64,000 nucleotides of DNA from the NCBI RefSeq assembly GCF_001949145.1, contig NW_019091664.1:12626-76625 (forward strand), written 5' to 3'. Shown here in pieces: positions 25,801 through 35,480 of the stretch. Under the pieces are notes generated by a model. The model ran no database searches. It was given only the letters and a program-made list of their open reading frames with translations, and was not told the origin of the DNA. A program made the translations under genes and the position numbers. Every line of letters starts with the position of its first letter. Within the stretch, counting starts at the first letter, position 1. This DNA comes from Acanthaster planci (lineage: Eukaryota; Echinodermata; Asteroidea; Valvatida; Acanthasteridae).

Positions 25801-28800
25801 GTGCAATTCCAAGGATTTTAGTGAAATACTTCGGTTACATGAGCCCTATAAGTGTGAATTTTCGTCACATGAGATTTTTTTTTAACTGTGTTGTCATAAT
25901 AGTGTTTACCGGTCTTTCTTCTTTCAGAGCTGGTCCTCCAACATCAGCTCTTTGCAGCTACAGAATGCAGGACATCATGAATCTCTTTGATCACGGCTAT
26001 TTCAGTAAGCAGCCTGGGGGGGATGTCAACCGGCAATGGCAGGAAATCACTGAAGCAAGTGGAAAGGATTTTCCACTACCAAGACCTGGATTGGTAAGCA
26101 CATTTGATCGATAAATTGTGAGACAATGACAAATTAATTACCGTTGCAGTGCATACGCACGTGCGCCCTCGGGTTAGCATAATATCGTGGGGTGTTTGAA
26201 TATACACGCACTAAACTAAACAGCTCAGCAGTTGTGAATTGAAGATCAGTGGTTTGAACCTTCCGAGACTATCATTGTTGCTCATTTTTTCAAAGTGTCA
26301 GCAATAAACTGGGATAAACCTATCTGATACAATATAAGTGCCGCATACAGAGGGCACAGGGCAATATTGTGTACACTCTAAAAACTCCCGGGTCAGATTG
26401 ACCCAGAATTCAGTCCCATTCGGCATGACCCTTTTCCCGGTCAAATTATGACCCAGAGAGGGTCAAATATGACCCGAAAGGGGGCCATATTTTGACCCAG
26501 AAAAGGGTCACACCGAATGGGACCCAATATTGGGTCAATCCGATCCGGGATTTTTGAGAATGTACATATCATCATTTTTTTACTTATGAAATATATATTT
26601 AGGAAGAGACTATTGAACCCATAAAGCGTGGTAGGTTGCACAAGCTCTTTTACACTTTTCACATCCTAGGACATAAATTGGCCACACCGTCACCGGTGAT
26701 CTCATTTTCGAGTTTTATGAAATATTTTAGGTATTTGAAGATGTTCATTATGACCGCAACTGTTTCAATTCAATCCAATTATATGGTTCTGTTATCAAGG
26801 TCATTTATATGGCATTTAATAGCCTTTATTGTGCAGCTTACGTGCGTCATACGTTACCCGTCAGTAAGTCCGACATGACGGATAATCCAATCGGACCCCC
26901 GTTGGTATTGTAGGTATTAAAAATTAATATGAACGACATGATGTTAAATAATGTATACGGAAATTTCTATCAATCACAGTAGTCAGACTTGTAGACTCGA
27001 TCATTGTAATGCAGGTATGAACGACGTAAACACAAGTCCAGCAAAGTGACTGTCTGCTACTGCTTTTGGTAGACGAGACCATTCACTGTGTACAAACGGT
27101 TGGCAAATTCGTCAAGTCGGGACATCTAAACTGAATCCTTAGTAATAAGTGGACACAAGAGGGCGCAAGGCAAGTAACGGCACGAGGTCTCGATAGCCAT
27201 CCAAAGCATGAGCAAAGACGTCACAGAGATCCTGACTTGAGTCAGGTCTAGTGTGTCGACGGCCCGCGTGCATCTAGACTTGAAACAAGTCGGAATCCTC
27301 CGTGGCGTCCGCGTTTAAGCTTTGGATATGGAGGTTGCGCGGCGTTATTTGCTTCGCGCCCTCTTGCGTCCACTTACTATGGGTTGAGAATCCCAACCTG
27401 ACGATAAGTTCATGTACCAAAAAAGATAGCAGCCAATCAAATTGCCCGACTTGCTTTTACATCGAGCATACCTCCAGTAGTAATGAACGATTCTACGAGT
27501 CTGACTACTTCGATTGATGGAAATTCCGTATACTTTGTGCAAGATCATATTGTTCCGTATGCAATTATGAATGACTAAATATGACCGACGGGGGTCAAGT
27601 CGGACTTTCTGACTGGTGACGTGTGACACACGCTGTATAATTGACGTTGACACCGGATATCGCGGAAAGGCTATCAAATTAGGGCGCCTTATAATAAGAA
27701 GTTATACGAGCGGCCGACGACGACGGCCGTGTACTGTGTACAGTGAAGATGGCTGACTGGGGAAGACTGAGCAACGTAAGTCCGGCTTGATTCAAGTCTA
27801 GCGTGCACGGAGTACCGTCAATGGGAACGATTAATTGGGAACCCTCTCTCTGGAAATTTACCTCATTGGTAACTTCCCAAAGGCACGTCACAAAGAAAGA
27901 GCGTTGCAACAATATCGGACAATATGTCGAGGGGTGGATCTACCCCAACCTCTTTAAGGTTAACCCATTATTTACGTACTTTATTTATAATCGCTCTGCT
28001 ATTGCACAGATGAGAAAGCCCTCTTCGTTTCTAGTATTTGCCATCGGAATGTTTTCATCCTTGCATAATGGTGTCATCGATTGTGAAAGTTAACAAGCCA
28101 AGAAGGATTATCAGCATCCCTGTGATCAGATATCTCTTACAATAATTTTCTCCTCTCTCCTTTGCTTACTTGAAGTGTAATGGAACGCGTACAACGGACT
28201 ATCCTCCGCTGCTGTTCAGGCCGGTTCCCAACAATAATACTGATGCAGGTGCTACAGGAAGTGACGCAAATAAAACACCACTTGATCTACCCAATTCACA
28301 GCCACCATTATACTATGTGGATGGTGTTCGCTTCACAAGCCTGACAGTGGATTTGGACTTCAACTGTTCAGTCTTCTTTGTTGGAACAAGTATGTTCATG
28401 TATTTAATAGTAATTCAGGTTTTTCATATAAATTTGGGCAACTAAGCAGCCAATGGAAACAGTACATAATCCAAGTCGTCGTTCAGTTACATACGTGCTG
28501 ACTGTTGCATTATAGGATTTAACCAAATGAACCATTCCATTTGAAATTCCTCCCGAACAGCGTTCACATTCGCTGTTGTTTTTTGCGGGTTGCATTTGGT
28601 CATTCCAGTTCGTTATTGGAAATTAATTTTGTTAGCATTATTGGTACTCTCTCGTTGTTTGGAATAATCGTAATTTCTCATAGAAAGAAAGCGTATAACA
28701 ACGTCATCTCTGCGGAATAATCGGGTATAGCGAACATTCCCCTTAGCTCCCCAATAGGTCGTACACTTTCATACTGAAAATTGAAATTTGCTTTCAATAG

Positions 28801-31800
28801 AAGAAAGGTATTTTGGGACTGATAAAGTCGACCAAAGAGTATAGTCAAATTGTATGGCAAAGGAACAGCGGCCAAACACCGTGTGGCCAGGATCGTGTGG
28901 GTACTACGGGCCAAGTTTACAGATGGAGAACTTGTTTTGTAATTTTTAAAATCAATCCCCCCCCCGAACCAGAATTCATAAATTCTTCATAAAATGGCAA
29001 TCACGGAAAGGGACGGGGTCACAGCTTTTTGCGTTGTAAATTTTATCCACAAAAAAAGTACTTCGCGCGCACGAATTACTATTTCGTTTGCAAGAGTTAA
29101 TACCTGGCTGTCATCGCACCCCAGCAAATTTGAAATTTTGAAATGATGGGCCGTCTATATACAAGGTGCAGTTCATCGTGCCCACCCTGTTATCCCCCCC
29201 CCCCAGTTTTGCCCCAGGTACCCGACTGCAGCAGGGCCCGATAAATGTTGCTACCCTTTGTTGTTTAATTCACAGGCACTGGAAACATAATCAAAATTTC
29301 TAAACCTGGCTGCAATACCACTGTCCTAGCCGTTGAAACTGAACTTGTAAGTTTTCTTGTTTTAGCAGAGTTAAACCCAAAAGTCTTGCCCAAAGGCTGG
29401 TTTTACTGTTTTAGCCGGTGCACCGTGCACCGAATAGTTTACAGACCGGATCATGTAACTTTTCAAATAATTTCCTGACGTGAATGAATACCATAAGCAT
29501 GGTTGTCAGAATGAAAATATGCAATGACAAGGTGATGTAGCCTTCGACTTGAGTATTTTTATCATAAGGCGTTTCATTATACAGAGGCGGAACAGAGCAT
29601 TTCCCTGATCACCACATACACTTATGAGTTTCGAGGATTTATACCCAAAACAACTGCCAACCTCTCTCAGTCCAAAATGCTAAACGTCACTTTTGGGAGG
29701 AAATCTTCTTCCCCTCTGCATGTGCGTGAATTCACCATTGCATAATGAGAGGCACCGAACAACCATCCACACATGAACTCTTCACAGAGTATAATAGAAG
29801 TTAGTGTCCCGATGTCATTTCTCTTCAAGGCCTCAGACGATCCCGTGACTGGGTTGGAACTCTTGAAAAACAATTCTGCAACCTTCCTGGTAGCCACGAA
29901 GGACCGTCAGCCTTCAATCACGTGGCCCCTGAGCACCACATGCCTATCAGCGGTAACCGAGCAAGAATGTAATCGTAGGGCTCCTTATTGCACGTTCACA
30001 GGCTCCAATTGCACATGGTAAGTTCTCCTGAAGATGTTTTTCAGGACTTTGGCCATTTTCATTAGCCATTCGAGCTGAGAATTTAGTATGGTGTGGCAAA
30101 TTTAATGTAATATTGAATTGCATGATTATATAAAAGGGGCTGAATGCGACATATGCCCGAGCCGCAGCCGAGTATTACTCGGACACCCTCAATTATTCCC
30201 ACAAAACAAGGAATTTTTTCCGAAGTCTTCTCGCAACCATTTTTGTTGTAAAGAGAGCTCGTCTGACTGTACGGTTCTGCGAGCGCTATGCTTCGAGTTT
30301 GGTCCCGTTCAAAGGCGGCGCGGGGATTATGTGCTCTCTTATTGGTCACATCTGTCAGTACACGGACCATCGGCGCCGTTTTCTCATTGGCTCCTTCCGG
30401 TTTGTGCACGAGGCATCAGTAGCGATGGTTCGCTACTAGGGTAAATTCTCCTGAGGCAGTCCTAAACGTTAGTTTCAGACTGACCAAGCACACGTTGGTC
30501 AGTCATTTGTCAGTGCTAAAGTGAACACTCTGACTTTTATTCATTTTATTCATTTTACTCATCTCTTTCCTAGTTCAACAAACTGTGTAGATGATGACCC
30601 TCCAACAGGTATGTGCAGTCTCCATATTATGATCATTTTACCAAAACCCCTCAGGTCCCGAAGTTTGGTACCCTTAGAAAATACGTAGGGGCCAATCTGA
30701 ACATATTTGACCAGTAATGTAAAGCTATTTTCTGTAGGTGCTTCATTTTTGATGAGCACGTTGGCAGCCTGCGATTGAAACGTAGCCCGTAAAGTGCTCA
30801 TGCGTGTGTCAATTATAGTGCCTCCGTACCAGACGATTGACATTTTGACATTGTTCCATCTCACCTGGATGATGGTACAACATTTTTTTATTACAGGATT
30901 GGAACAAAACAAAAATTGACTTGACTGCAGACCAGATTTTAAATCAGGGCAATGTGCCAAATCTTCAATCGAGCACAAATAATGGTAACGTTTTTAAGCC
31001 ACTGGCGGCAGAGGAAGGGACAGTGCTCCCCCAAGCTTTTTAAACGTGGGACCCCCCCTCCATTTTTGCAGGTCCTGTAATGGGTTTTGACTTAATGGCT
31101 GATGCTTGATGGTCTAACTACTGCCCCCCCCCCTCTTTGAAAATTGTTCACCCATCGGTGTTTTCAGCCACACAAGCATCATCTACCAGCTAGAGAAGAT
31201 AAATCTGGGTCTACGCTCTTACCCATTATTTTATCTATCAGCACAGAAAACGGGGAAAATATTTATCAGCGATTTTGATGAGTTAATCAATTCTCCCCAG
31301 ATGTTCGTAAAAACCGCAGAGAAACCCGCTGCATGTATCCATTAAAATCGCAAAAGACAGAAAAATGTTATGATGTGCAAAATACAACCGGGCTGTATAC
31401 CCAAAACCCAGATTAAGTCGTTTGCACACATGAACGCTTTTTTTCAGCATTCCCTGCAGCCCGTTTGCATGTAAAAGTCTTCTTTAAAACCTCACGTTTT
31501 CCCCTGTCTTGATTGTCCGAAAAGCAACGAAGTAATGCATGAAGATGTTTGTAGGTATCCTGTCGCAAAATCTGGAACCTGATCCTAGCCTCACTGACAA
31601 AGTGCTCATGGGTTCTGGTAAATTCAAGGAGGGGAAATGTTGACCATCAACCCCCCCCCCAAAAGATTTTTTTCTATTTGGAAAAAAAATTAGAAGAATA
31701 TTGGCTAGGGCGATTTGAGAGACTTTTTCGCTTCCCTCCTTCCAAAAGAGGTTATAAAACCCTCCAAATTTAGCTTCATTCGTAGGAATTGCAAAGAGAT

Positions 31801-34800
31801 TTGCAAATAAAGAAATTTCGAAATGTCCCCCCCCCAATAAAAGGTCGTGCCCGTTCCGCTCCTATCCCCCTGGGTCTGAATTAAACCTTTGCTTGCTGGG
31901 GCCAGAATCTGATGAGATTATTCGCCGTACACAATGAACATGGTTCTGATGTGTTTATTCGCCGTACACAATGTAAATGGTTCTGACGTGTTTATTCGCC
32001 ATAAAACACACCCTTAAAGTCCCTGATATTCAGTTCCACAGTCCTACATTAGAAAGAATAGTTTCCTTCTGTGACATCGATAAACATTATTTAGTCCCAC
32101 GACGCTACAGATCAACGAATTGGAATACAACATTCTGCTTTTACCGAATAAAATTATCTTGCCATAAATCACATTTCATGAGAAACAGTTTAAAAACAGC
32201 ATACGGAAATATTGGCAGTTCATTTCAAGACCTTATAGTTTCAGCCGTGATTACAATTGACTGACTGTGCCTGCTAATTCATGTGGCCTATAATGAGTAT
32301 AAAACATCAGTAGCCTTGGCGTCCTCCAATAGCAAAGTGTGATATATAACGTGTCGTTTACCAAAACTAAAGCCAACGGTAGGTAAAGTACTCAGGCTAA
32401 TGATATGCTGAGCATTATGACGATAATCCGCATTTTTCGGTACACAACACTTATGACATACTGGCTATGGACGCCATGTTTGTTAATGTCTGATACCCAC
32501 TATATGTCACGTGACTTAGATAGCACAATCGGTCTAGTAACCAAAGTTGGAAACATGGAACGGAATGGTGTTGTGGATGGATAACGTTTCTCTCGAAGTG
32601 TGCGTCATTTTCTCTACATGTTGCAGTTCCTGACCAGGCCCAGCTGACAATTTTGCCTGATAACTCTTCCATATCCTCCTGCTGGAATGGACACGTGTTC
32701 CTCTATTGTCATCTCAATGATACTGACGCATCGGTGAAATGGAATGATAGTAAGGTCTTTTCCTTCAAAAAAAATGTTTGGACACATATTTACCGATATT
32801 AGATATTTCATCCAGTCTGTTTTAGAGTGCTTTGGGAGGTGAACTTTGAAAAAAAATTTGGTTCCACTATCGACCCTGCAGCCTTAATCCAGACTCTCTC
32901 TTTGTCTTATATAGGGCCTACTCTATTTCTAGATTTCTAAAACTATCACTTAAGTATTCCACTATCACAGCTTCGTGTCACAGATTCGAGTGATAGCGAT
33001 GGCTTATCCCTTTTATCCTGGTGTTGATTAGACGAAAACAGTTTCTTCTAGTTAGGCCTATGTAAAACAGATCCTTCGATTAAACGTTTTAGATGTATTT
33101 GTGGTTTCCATTTGATGCCTTGACGTGTTCGTTTACGTGGTTCTTCCATCCATTCCTTCAGTGGACTGCAACACGCAAACCAACGACAGTTTTATTAAGC
33201 TGACATGCGTAGAGAATAAGTCAAATCTGGTTGAGTTGGATATCACTGTGCATCGCAAGACTGAAGGAACCCACAACTGTACAGCTGAGGTTGGAGGTCA
33301 GGTGCTGACGAAACAAGTGGAGATCATTGCAAGGGGTAAGCCCATATGAAGCAAACTGAGGGACACAGAGAACCCCCCCCCGCGCCTTTTTGTTGGTTAT
33401 TTTTACACTGGTATCTGCAGGAATTCTTTTCAGACATCAAGGGGGGGTGTTAAGTGACAATAGACTGGAGTGTTTGTGGCGATTGGACTTGTTGGGGGGT
33501 ACCCCTATGTCCCATTTCGTGCCTGGTATGGGTAAGCCAACCAAATGTACAAGAAGAACTATTAACAAATGTACAAATAAACAAGGTTTTTTCTGATTCC
33601 CCAAAAGTGATCACCATCAAGGTAAAATCGGTCATCTCCAAAGTAACAACATGAAGGCATAATAGCGGAAATGGCAGAGGCACGTACTTTCGTTCATTCG
33701 TACAAAAATACCTTTGCAAGGATCGGGAGCTAATATTTCGTTACGGAGTGCTTGTGCTTTCATGTTGGCTATACAAAATGGTGGAAATGCGTTCCTCTAC
33801 TGGATATCTGTTAATACAATTATGTAGAACCAATTAATCCGCCTTACTTACAATTACAGCACGGTGAAATTACAGTTAAGCGCCTGATCTCCATATAAAA
33901 AGAGGTTGCATAGCTCTTGGGCCATTCAACCTACGCATACAAGCCGGGGCTGAAACGCAGTAGAACGTTAGTATTAAAATACATGTGTGTACTCAACGCT
34001 GTACACCCATGCCTCGGCAACTATTCTGTCATTATTTACCGTGTGTTTGTAACTGTGATTTGACTTCTAGACGACTGCATAACCCAGGACAGCCTACAGG
34101 AACGATGTGACGAATTCATGACCCTAAAGACCCAGAGTGAGACTCTCCATGACCAGTTCAACAACAATCAGGTAAACTTTTCACACTAAAATCTACCGGT
34201 AACCAAGTTGTACCCTCAGAGCTACTTTTGAGTAGGGGTTAAAGTTAAGTTTGTTTTTTTCATATATGCATTTTTTTTTGGTACGACTTTATTCTCCTCG
34301 CAAAGAAGTTAGACACCCTTTGGGGTCAAGTGTATTGAAAAGTGAACTTTTTACAATCGTTCAAACTTATGTGTCCTTTAACGGACGACAGAGCATGTAT
34401 GTTCGTGAAGATCATTGCCAAAGTGCGCATGCGCAAGCTTTGCGCTTAAATTAAGAGCATAGTCTGATTTCGGGCGCTCTGGTCGCAAAAATGATTGAAC
34501 ACTCGGAGTGTGGAATAGATTTACTGTTAAAAAAAAACAGGATATCACCCACAGTTAAGAGATCCTACAAGCTTGTATTGTTTTTAATTTGATTGCACCT
34601 GCTGGCAAAAAGGCAGCAGAGATAGAACGGCCAAACTGCAGTCTCGAATAAACAAACCAGAACAACTTTAACGACACCGAACGGCAGAGCCAAATTGGTG
34701 GTGCACAAAAACGAGACTGAACGTTAACCCTGGGGAAAAGAAACCCTAGAACGAGAACCGAGAAATCTGCACGAATCTGAACACGTTTGCAGAAATGAAC

Positions 34801-35403
34801 GGGTGTTTGTAAACAGGGTGAGGAAACTTATACCAATGCCAAATCTGTGTATTAAATATGCAAATGTAATCAAGAATGTCACGGTTAACACTCTGCATAT
34901 ATTATTTATATGATGATCCACGTGTGCGTTCCATTTCAAATCAATCAGATACTTTTTCTTCAAAGGTGGCAAAATATATTACATGTATGCGCATAATTAA
35001 AACAGTAAACGTGATAAAACTTCATTATTCATACAGACATGTTTATAATTAGTTACTCTATCTCCGAAAAAATTTCGTGTCAATCGGGCACTCCATCTCC
35101 GAGTTACTGGGGGAGTCAAATTGACCCCTCCCCTTTCCCCTTGAATATTCCTGAATGCACCCGACTGAAAAGGACTGAAAAACTCTGGCTGAATGAAAAT
35201 TAAACTGTCGTCCCCGCCCCTCATCCACTGATCAGTCTTGCGTGGGCACCACATCCTCAAGTGTCTGATCAAGTCGGGCGAGTCTGGAAATATTGCACTT
35301 AATAAATTTTCTTGCTTTTTTCACGTTGATTTTGTGTGTTTCCTTCAAGGGGACTTGCTCCGTGGACATTCAGGACTGCAATAGCTGCACTTCGTGTCCG
35401 TGA
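10702..35403 (+). CDS. Secreted semaphorin-like protein (Sema-PSI-Ig-like), 18 coding exons, start codon not found
   Basis: Semaphorins are guidance ligands that bind plexin receptors. Eighteen exons join with matching phase at all 17 junctions to give at least 720 residues. Residues 2-24 form a hydrophobic signal peptide. The Sema domain (about 45-510) shows the hallmarks LLVCGTNAF (132-140), FVFFFYRENAVEY (from 249), SRIARVCK followed by NDTGG (269-281), FIKARLECS, QDVFW and LPRPGLC. A PSI domain follows (534-566, PYCTF and NCTW). Residues 571-670 look Ig-like (SVKWN, GTHNCTAEV). The tail is short and ends CNSCTSCP. No transmembrane segment follows, so the product should be secreted. The Sema core is clear but divergent from vertebrate classes, so I give no class. 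The start codon lies upstream: the first base of the exon at 10701 may complete an ATG begun in an unseen exon. The assembly gap falls in the intron between CK and NDTGG, which are contiguous in semaphorins, so no exon is expected to be lost there. Confidence 0.9.
11445..11985. repeat. Minisatellite, unit about 26 bp, in semaphorin intron 1
   Basis: About twenty degenerate copies built on aaatgacactgactgccaag followed by taagtc. Unit length varies through small insertions, and the array ends with an unrelated sequence after 11985. Confidence 0.9.
12340..12912. mobile_element. Inverted-repeat element with an internal hairpin
   Basis: gtaacggtctcatttatctg (from about 12347) is mirrored near 12868-12912, where the minus strand reads gtaacgctctcatttatccg; the matching arms are about 45 bp. 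Next to the right arm is a hairpin (12820-12858; ggataagtgagcacgt, 7-base loop, acgtgctcatttatcc). No transposase is seen. Confidence 0.5.
14532..14677 (+). CDS. Semaphorin exon: start of Sema domain
   Basis: Encodes AYRILNKIDGSIYIGSNETL, the first beta-propeller strand pattern of a Sema domain (compare the family pattern LYVGA.N.LYRL). Enters in phase 1 from the signal-peptide exon (g plus aa gives Glu) and ends in phase 0. The donor, gtggga, is weak. Confidence 0.82.
15836..15904 (+). CDS. Semaphorin exon (23 codons)
   Basis: Encodes MEPTLVVNCAAQNPTNKE between acceptor ttcag and donor gtgagg, phase 0 on both sides. The Cys in VNCAAQ corresponds to the Cys preceding the C.NYIR motif in semaphorins. 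Confidence 0.82.
16002..16097 (+). CDS. Semaphorin exon: CWNFIR and LLVCGTNAF motifs
   Basis: Encodes TVCWNFIRIAE and then GQLLVCGTNAFSRRC. This is among the most conserved blocks of the semaphorin/plexin Sema domain. Acceptor cacag, donor gtaggt, phase 0. Confidence 0.92.
17271..17373 (+). CDS. Semaphorin exon
   Basis: Encodes CTSEPLSCDRITANSSNLVF and continues to AASAAVI. Acceptor tttacag, donor gtaagc, ends in phase 1. Confidence 0.82.
18622..18771 (+). CDS. Semaphorin exon
   Basis: Encodes GGSAGMLYGGSRRDQDTTF and then TFQLDTVVVGMGFIN. Matches the blade that begins LYSGT in other Sema domains. Acceptor ttttag, donor gtaagg, enters and leaves in phase 1. Confidence 0.85.
19687..19823 (+). 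CDS. Semaphorin exon: FFFYRE and SRIARVCK motifs
   Basis: Encodes REFVFFFYRENAVEY and KVFSRIARVCK, both signature Sema blocks. Acceptor cttcag, donor gtacgt, ends in phase 0. Confidence 0.95.
21008..21818. other. Assembly gap (811 N)
   Basis: A run of N lies in the semaphorin intron between the exons ending 19823 and starting 23326. ORFs crossing it are artefacts. The left flank ends in poly-C and the right flank is ordinary intron sequence. A single N also occurs at 42534 in MRPL24 intron 1. Confidence 1.
23326..23434 (+). CDS. Semaphorin exon: NDTGG and FIKARLECS motifs
   Basis: Encodes NDTGGITNTNKFITFIKARL and continues to ECSVSE and PFYYDNI, continuing the CKND.GG pattern from the preceding exon across the assembly gap. 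Acceptor tttag, donor gtaagt, ends in phase 1. Confidence 0.95.
23808..23865 (+). CDS. Semaphorin exon: QDVFW
   Basis: Encodes (Q)DVFWDANSTIAYAIFTSQ, matching the family pattern LQDVF...........Y.VFT. Acceptor ttcacag, donor gtaagt, ends in phase 2. Confidence 0.92.
24640..24775 (+). repeat. Dispersed repeat copy A
   Basis: Shares catttccatcacgcattctt and tgcatgggcgcgg with the stretch at about 43370-43440 (gtttccatcccgcattattt, tgcatgggcgcgg), same orientation. Both lie in non-coding sequence. Confidence 0.5.
25928..26093 (+). CDS. Semaphorin exon: ALCSYRMQDI and LPRPGL
   Basis: Encodes SALCSYRMQDIMNLFDHGYF and ends FPLPRPGL. The family pattern is AVC.Y.M.DI..VF...........PRPG.C, and the Cys comes from the next exon. 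Acceptor ctttcag, donor gtaagc, phase 0 at the end. Confidence 0.95.
26372..26564. mobile_element. Palindromic MITE rich in GACCC/GGGTC, in a semaphorin intron
   Basis: Ends match as inverted repeats of about 34 bp: the left begins tacactctaaaaactcccgg; the reverse complement of the right begins tacattctcaaaaatcccgg. The inside is filled with alternating gggtca and tgaccc words. Confidence 0.8.
26812..27681. mobile_element. Large foldback (long inverted-repeat) element in a semaphorin intron
   Basis: Two arms of roughly 400 bp are inverted copies. Matching blocks, left versus reverse complement of right: catttaatagcct / aatttgatagcct; gtcagtaagtccgac / gtcagaaagtccgac; gtatacggaaatttctatca / gtatacggaatttccatcaa; aagtggacacaagagggcgc / aagtggacgcaagagggcgc. 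The centre lies near 27240. There is no coding sequence. Confidence 0.8.
28176..28389 (+). CDS. Semaphorin exon
   Basis: Encodes CNGTRTTDYPPLLFRPVPNN, supplying the Cys after PRPGL, and ends FNCSVFFVGT, which matches the DVLFVGT.. strand. An Asn-rich insertion with several N-linked sites lies between. Acceptor ttgaag, donor gtatgt, ends in phase 1. Confidence 0.88.
29276..29346 (+). CDS. Semaphorin exon
   Basis: Encodes TGNIIKISKPGCNTTVLAVE, continuing FVGT(S)TG from the previous exon as in FVGTDTG.V.KV. Acceptor cacag, donor gtaagt, ends in phase 0. Confidence 0.85.
29788..30017 (+). CDS. Semaphorin exon: end of Sema and PSI domain
   Basis: Encodes the last Sema blade and a PSI domain: TWPLSTTCLSAVTEQECNRR, then APYCTF and SNCTW. 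The pattern C(8)C(6)C(6)C fits the PSI domain that follows Sema. Acceptor ttcacag, donor gtaag, ends in phase 2. Confidence 0.92.
30574..30608 (+). CDS. Semaphorin small exon (end of PSI)
   Basis: A 35-base exon encoding (C)STNCVDDDPPT. It supplies two more cysteines after the PSI core. Acceptor ttcctag, donor gtatgt, phases 2 in and 1 out match both neighbours. It is too short to stand without them. Confidence 0.75.
32627..32749 (+). CDS. Semaphorin exon: first half of Ig-like region
   Basis: Encodes DQAQLTILPDNSSISSCWNG and then VFLYCHLNDTDASVKWND. YC followed by a Trp resembles Ig strands B and C. Acceptor ttgcag, donor gtaagg, phase 1 in and out. Confidence 0.82.
33162..33335 (+). CDS. 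Semaphorin exon: second half of Ig-like region
   Basis: Encodes FIKLTCVENKSNLVELDITV and then TEGTHNCTAEVGGQ. The G.HNC stands where Ig domains have the strand-F D.G.Y.C, so the fold is plausible but divergent. Acceptor ccttcag, donor gtaag, phase 1 in and out. Confidence 0.82.
34071..34171 (+). CDS. Semaphorin exon: polar tail
   Basis: Encodes DDCITQDSLQERCDEFMTLK and then QSETLHDQFNNNQ, a polar, probably helical stretch with two cysteines. Acceptor cttctag, donor gtaaac, ends in phase 0. Confidence 0.78.
35350..35403 (+). CDS. Semaphorin last exon: cysteine tail and stop
   Basis: Encodes GTCSVDIQDCNSCTSCP and a TGA stop. There is neither a membrane segment nor the basic tail typical of class 3 semaphorins. 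Acceptor ccttcaag, phase 0. Confidence 0.75.
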   Translation, partial: GTCSVDIQDCNSCTSCP

Positions 35404-35474
35404 GCTCCTGCCCGATTCACGCGGTCGGTATACATGCCTGGCCCTGTCGGCTGTACAGTGCCGGAGGCAGTCAC

Positions 35475-35480
35475 AATAAA
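35475..35480 (+). terminator. Candidate polyadenylation signal of the semaphorin gene
   Basis: AATAAA 71 bases after the stop codon, correctly oriented for the semaphorin transcript. If used, the 3' UTR would be about 90 bases. Confidence 0.5.
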
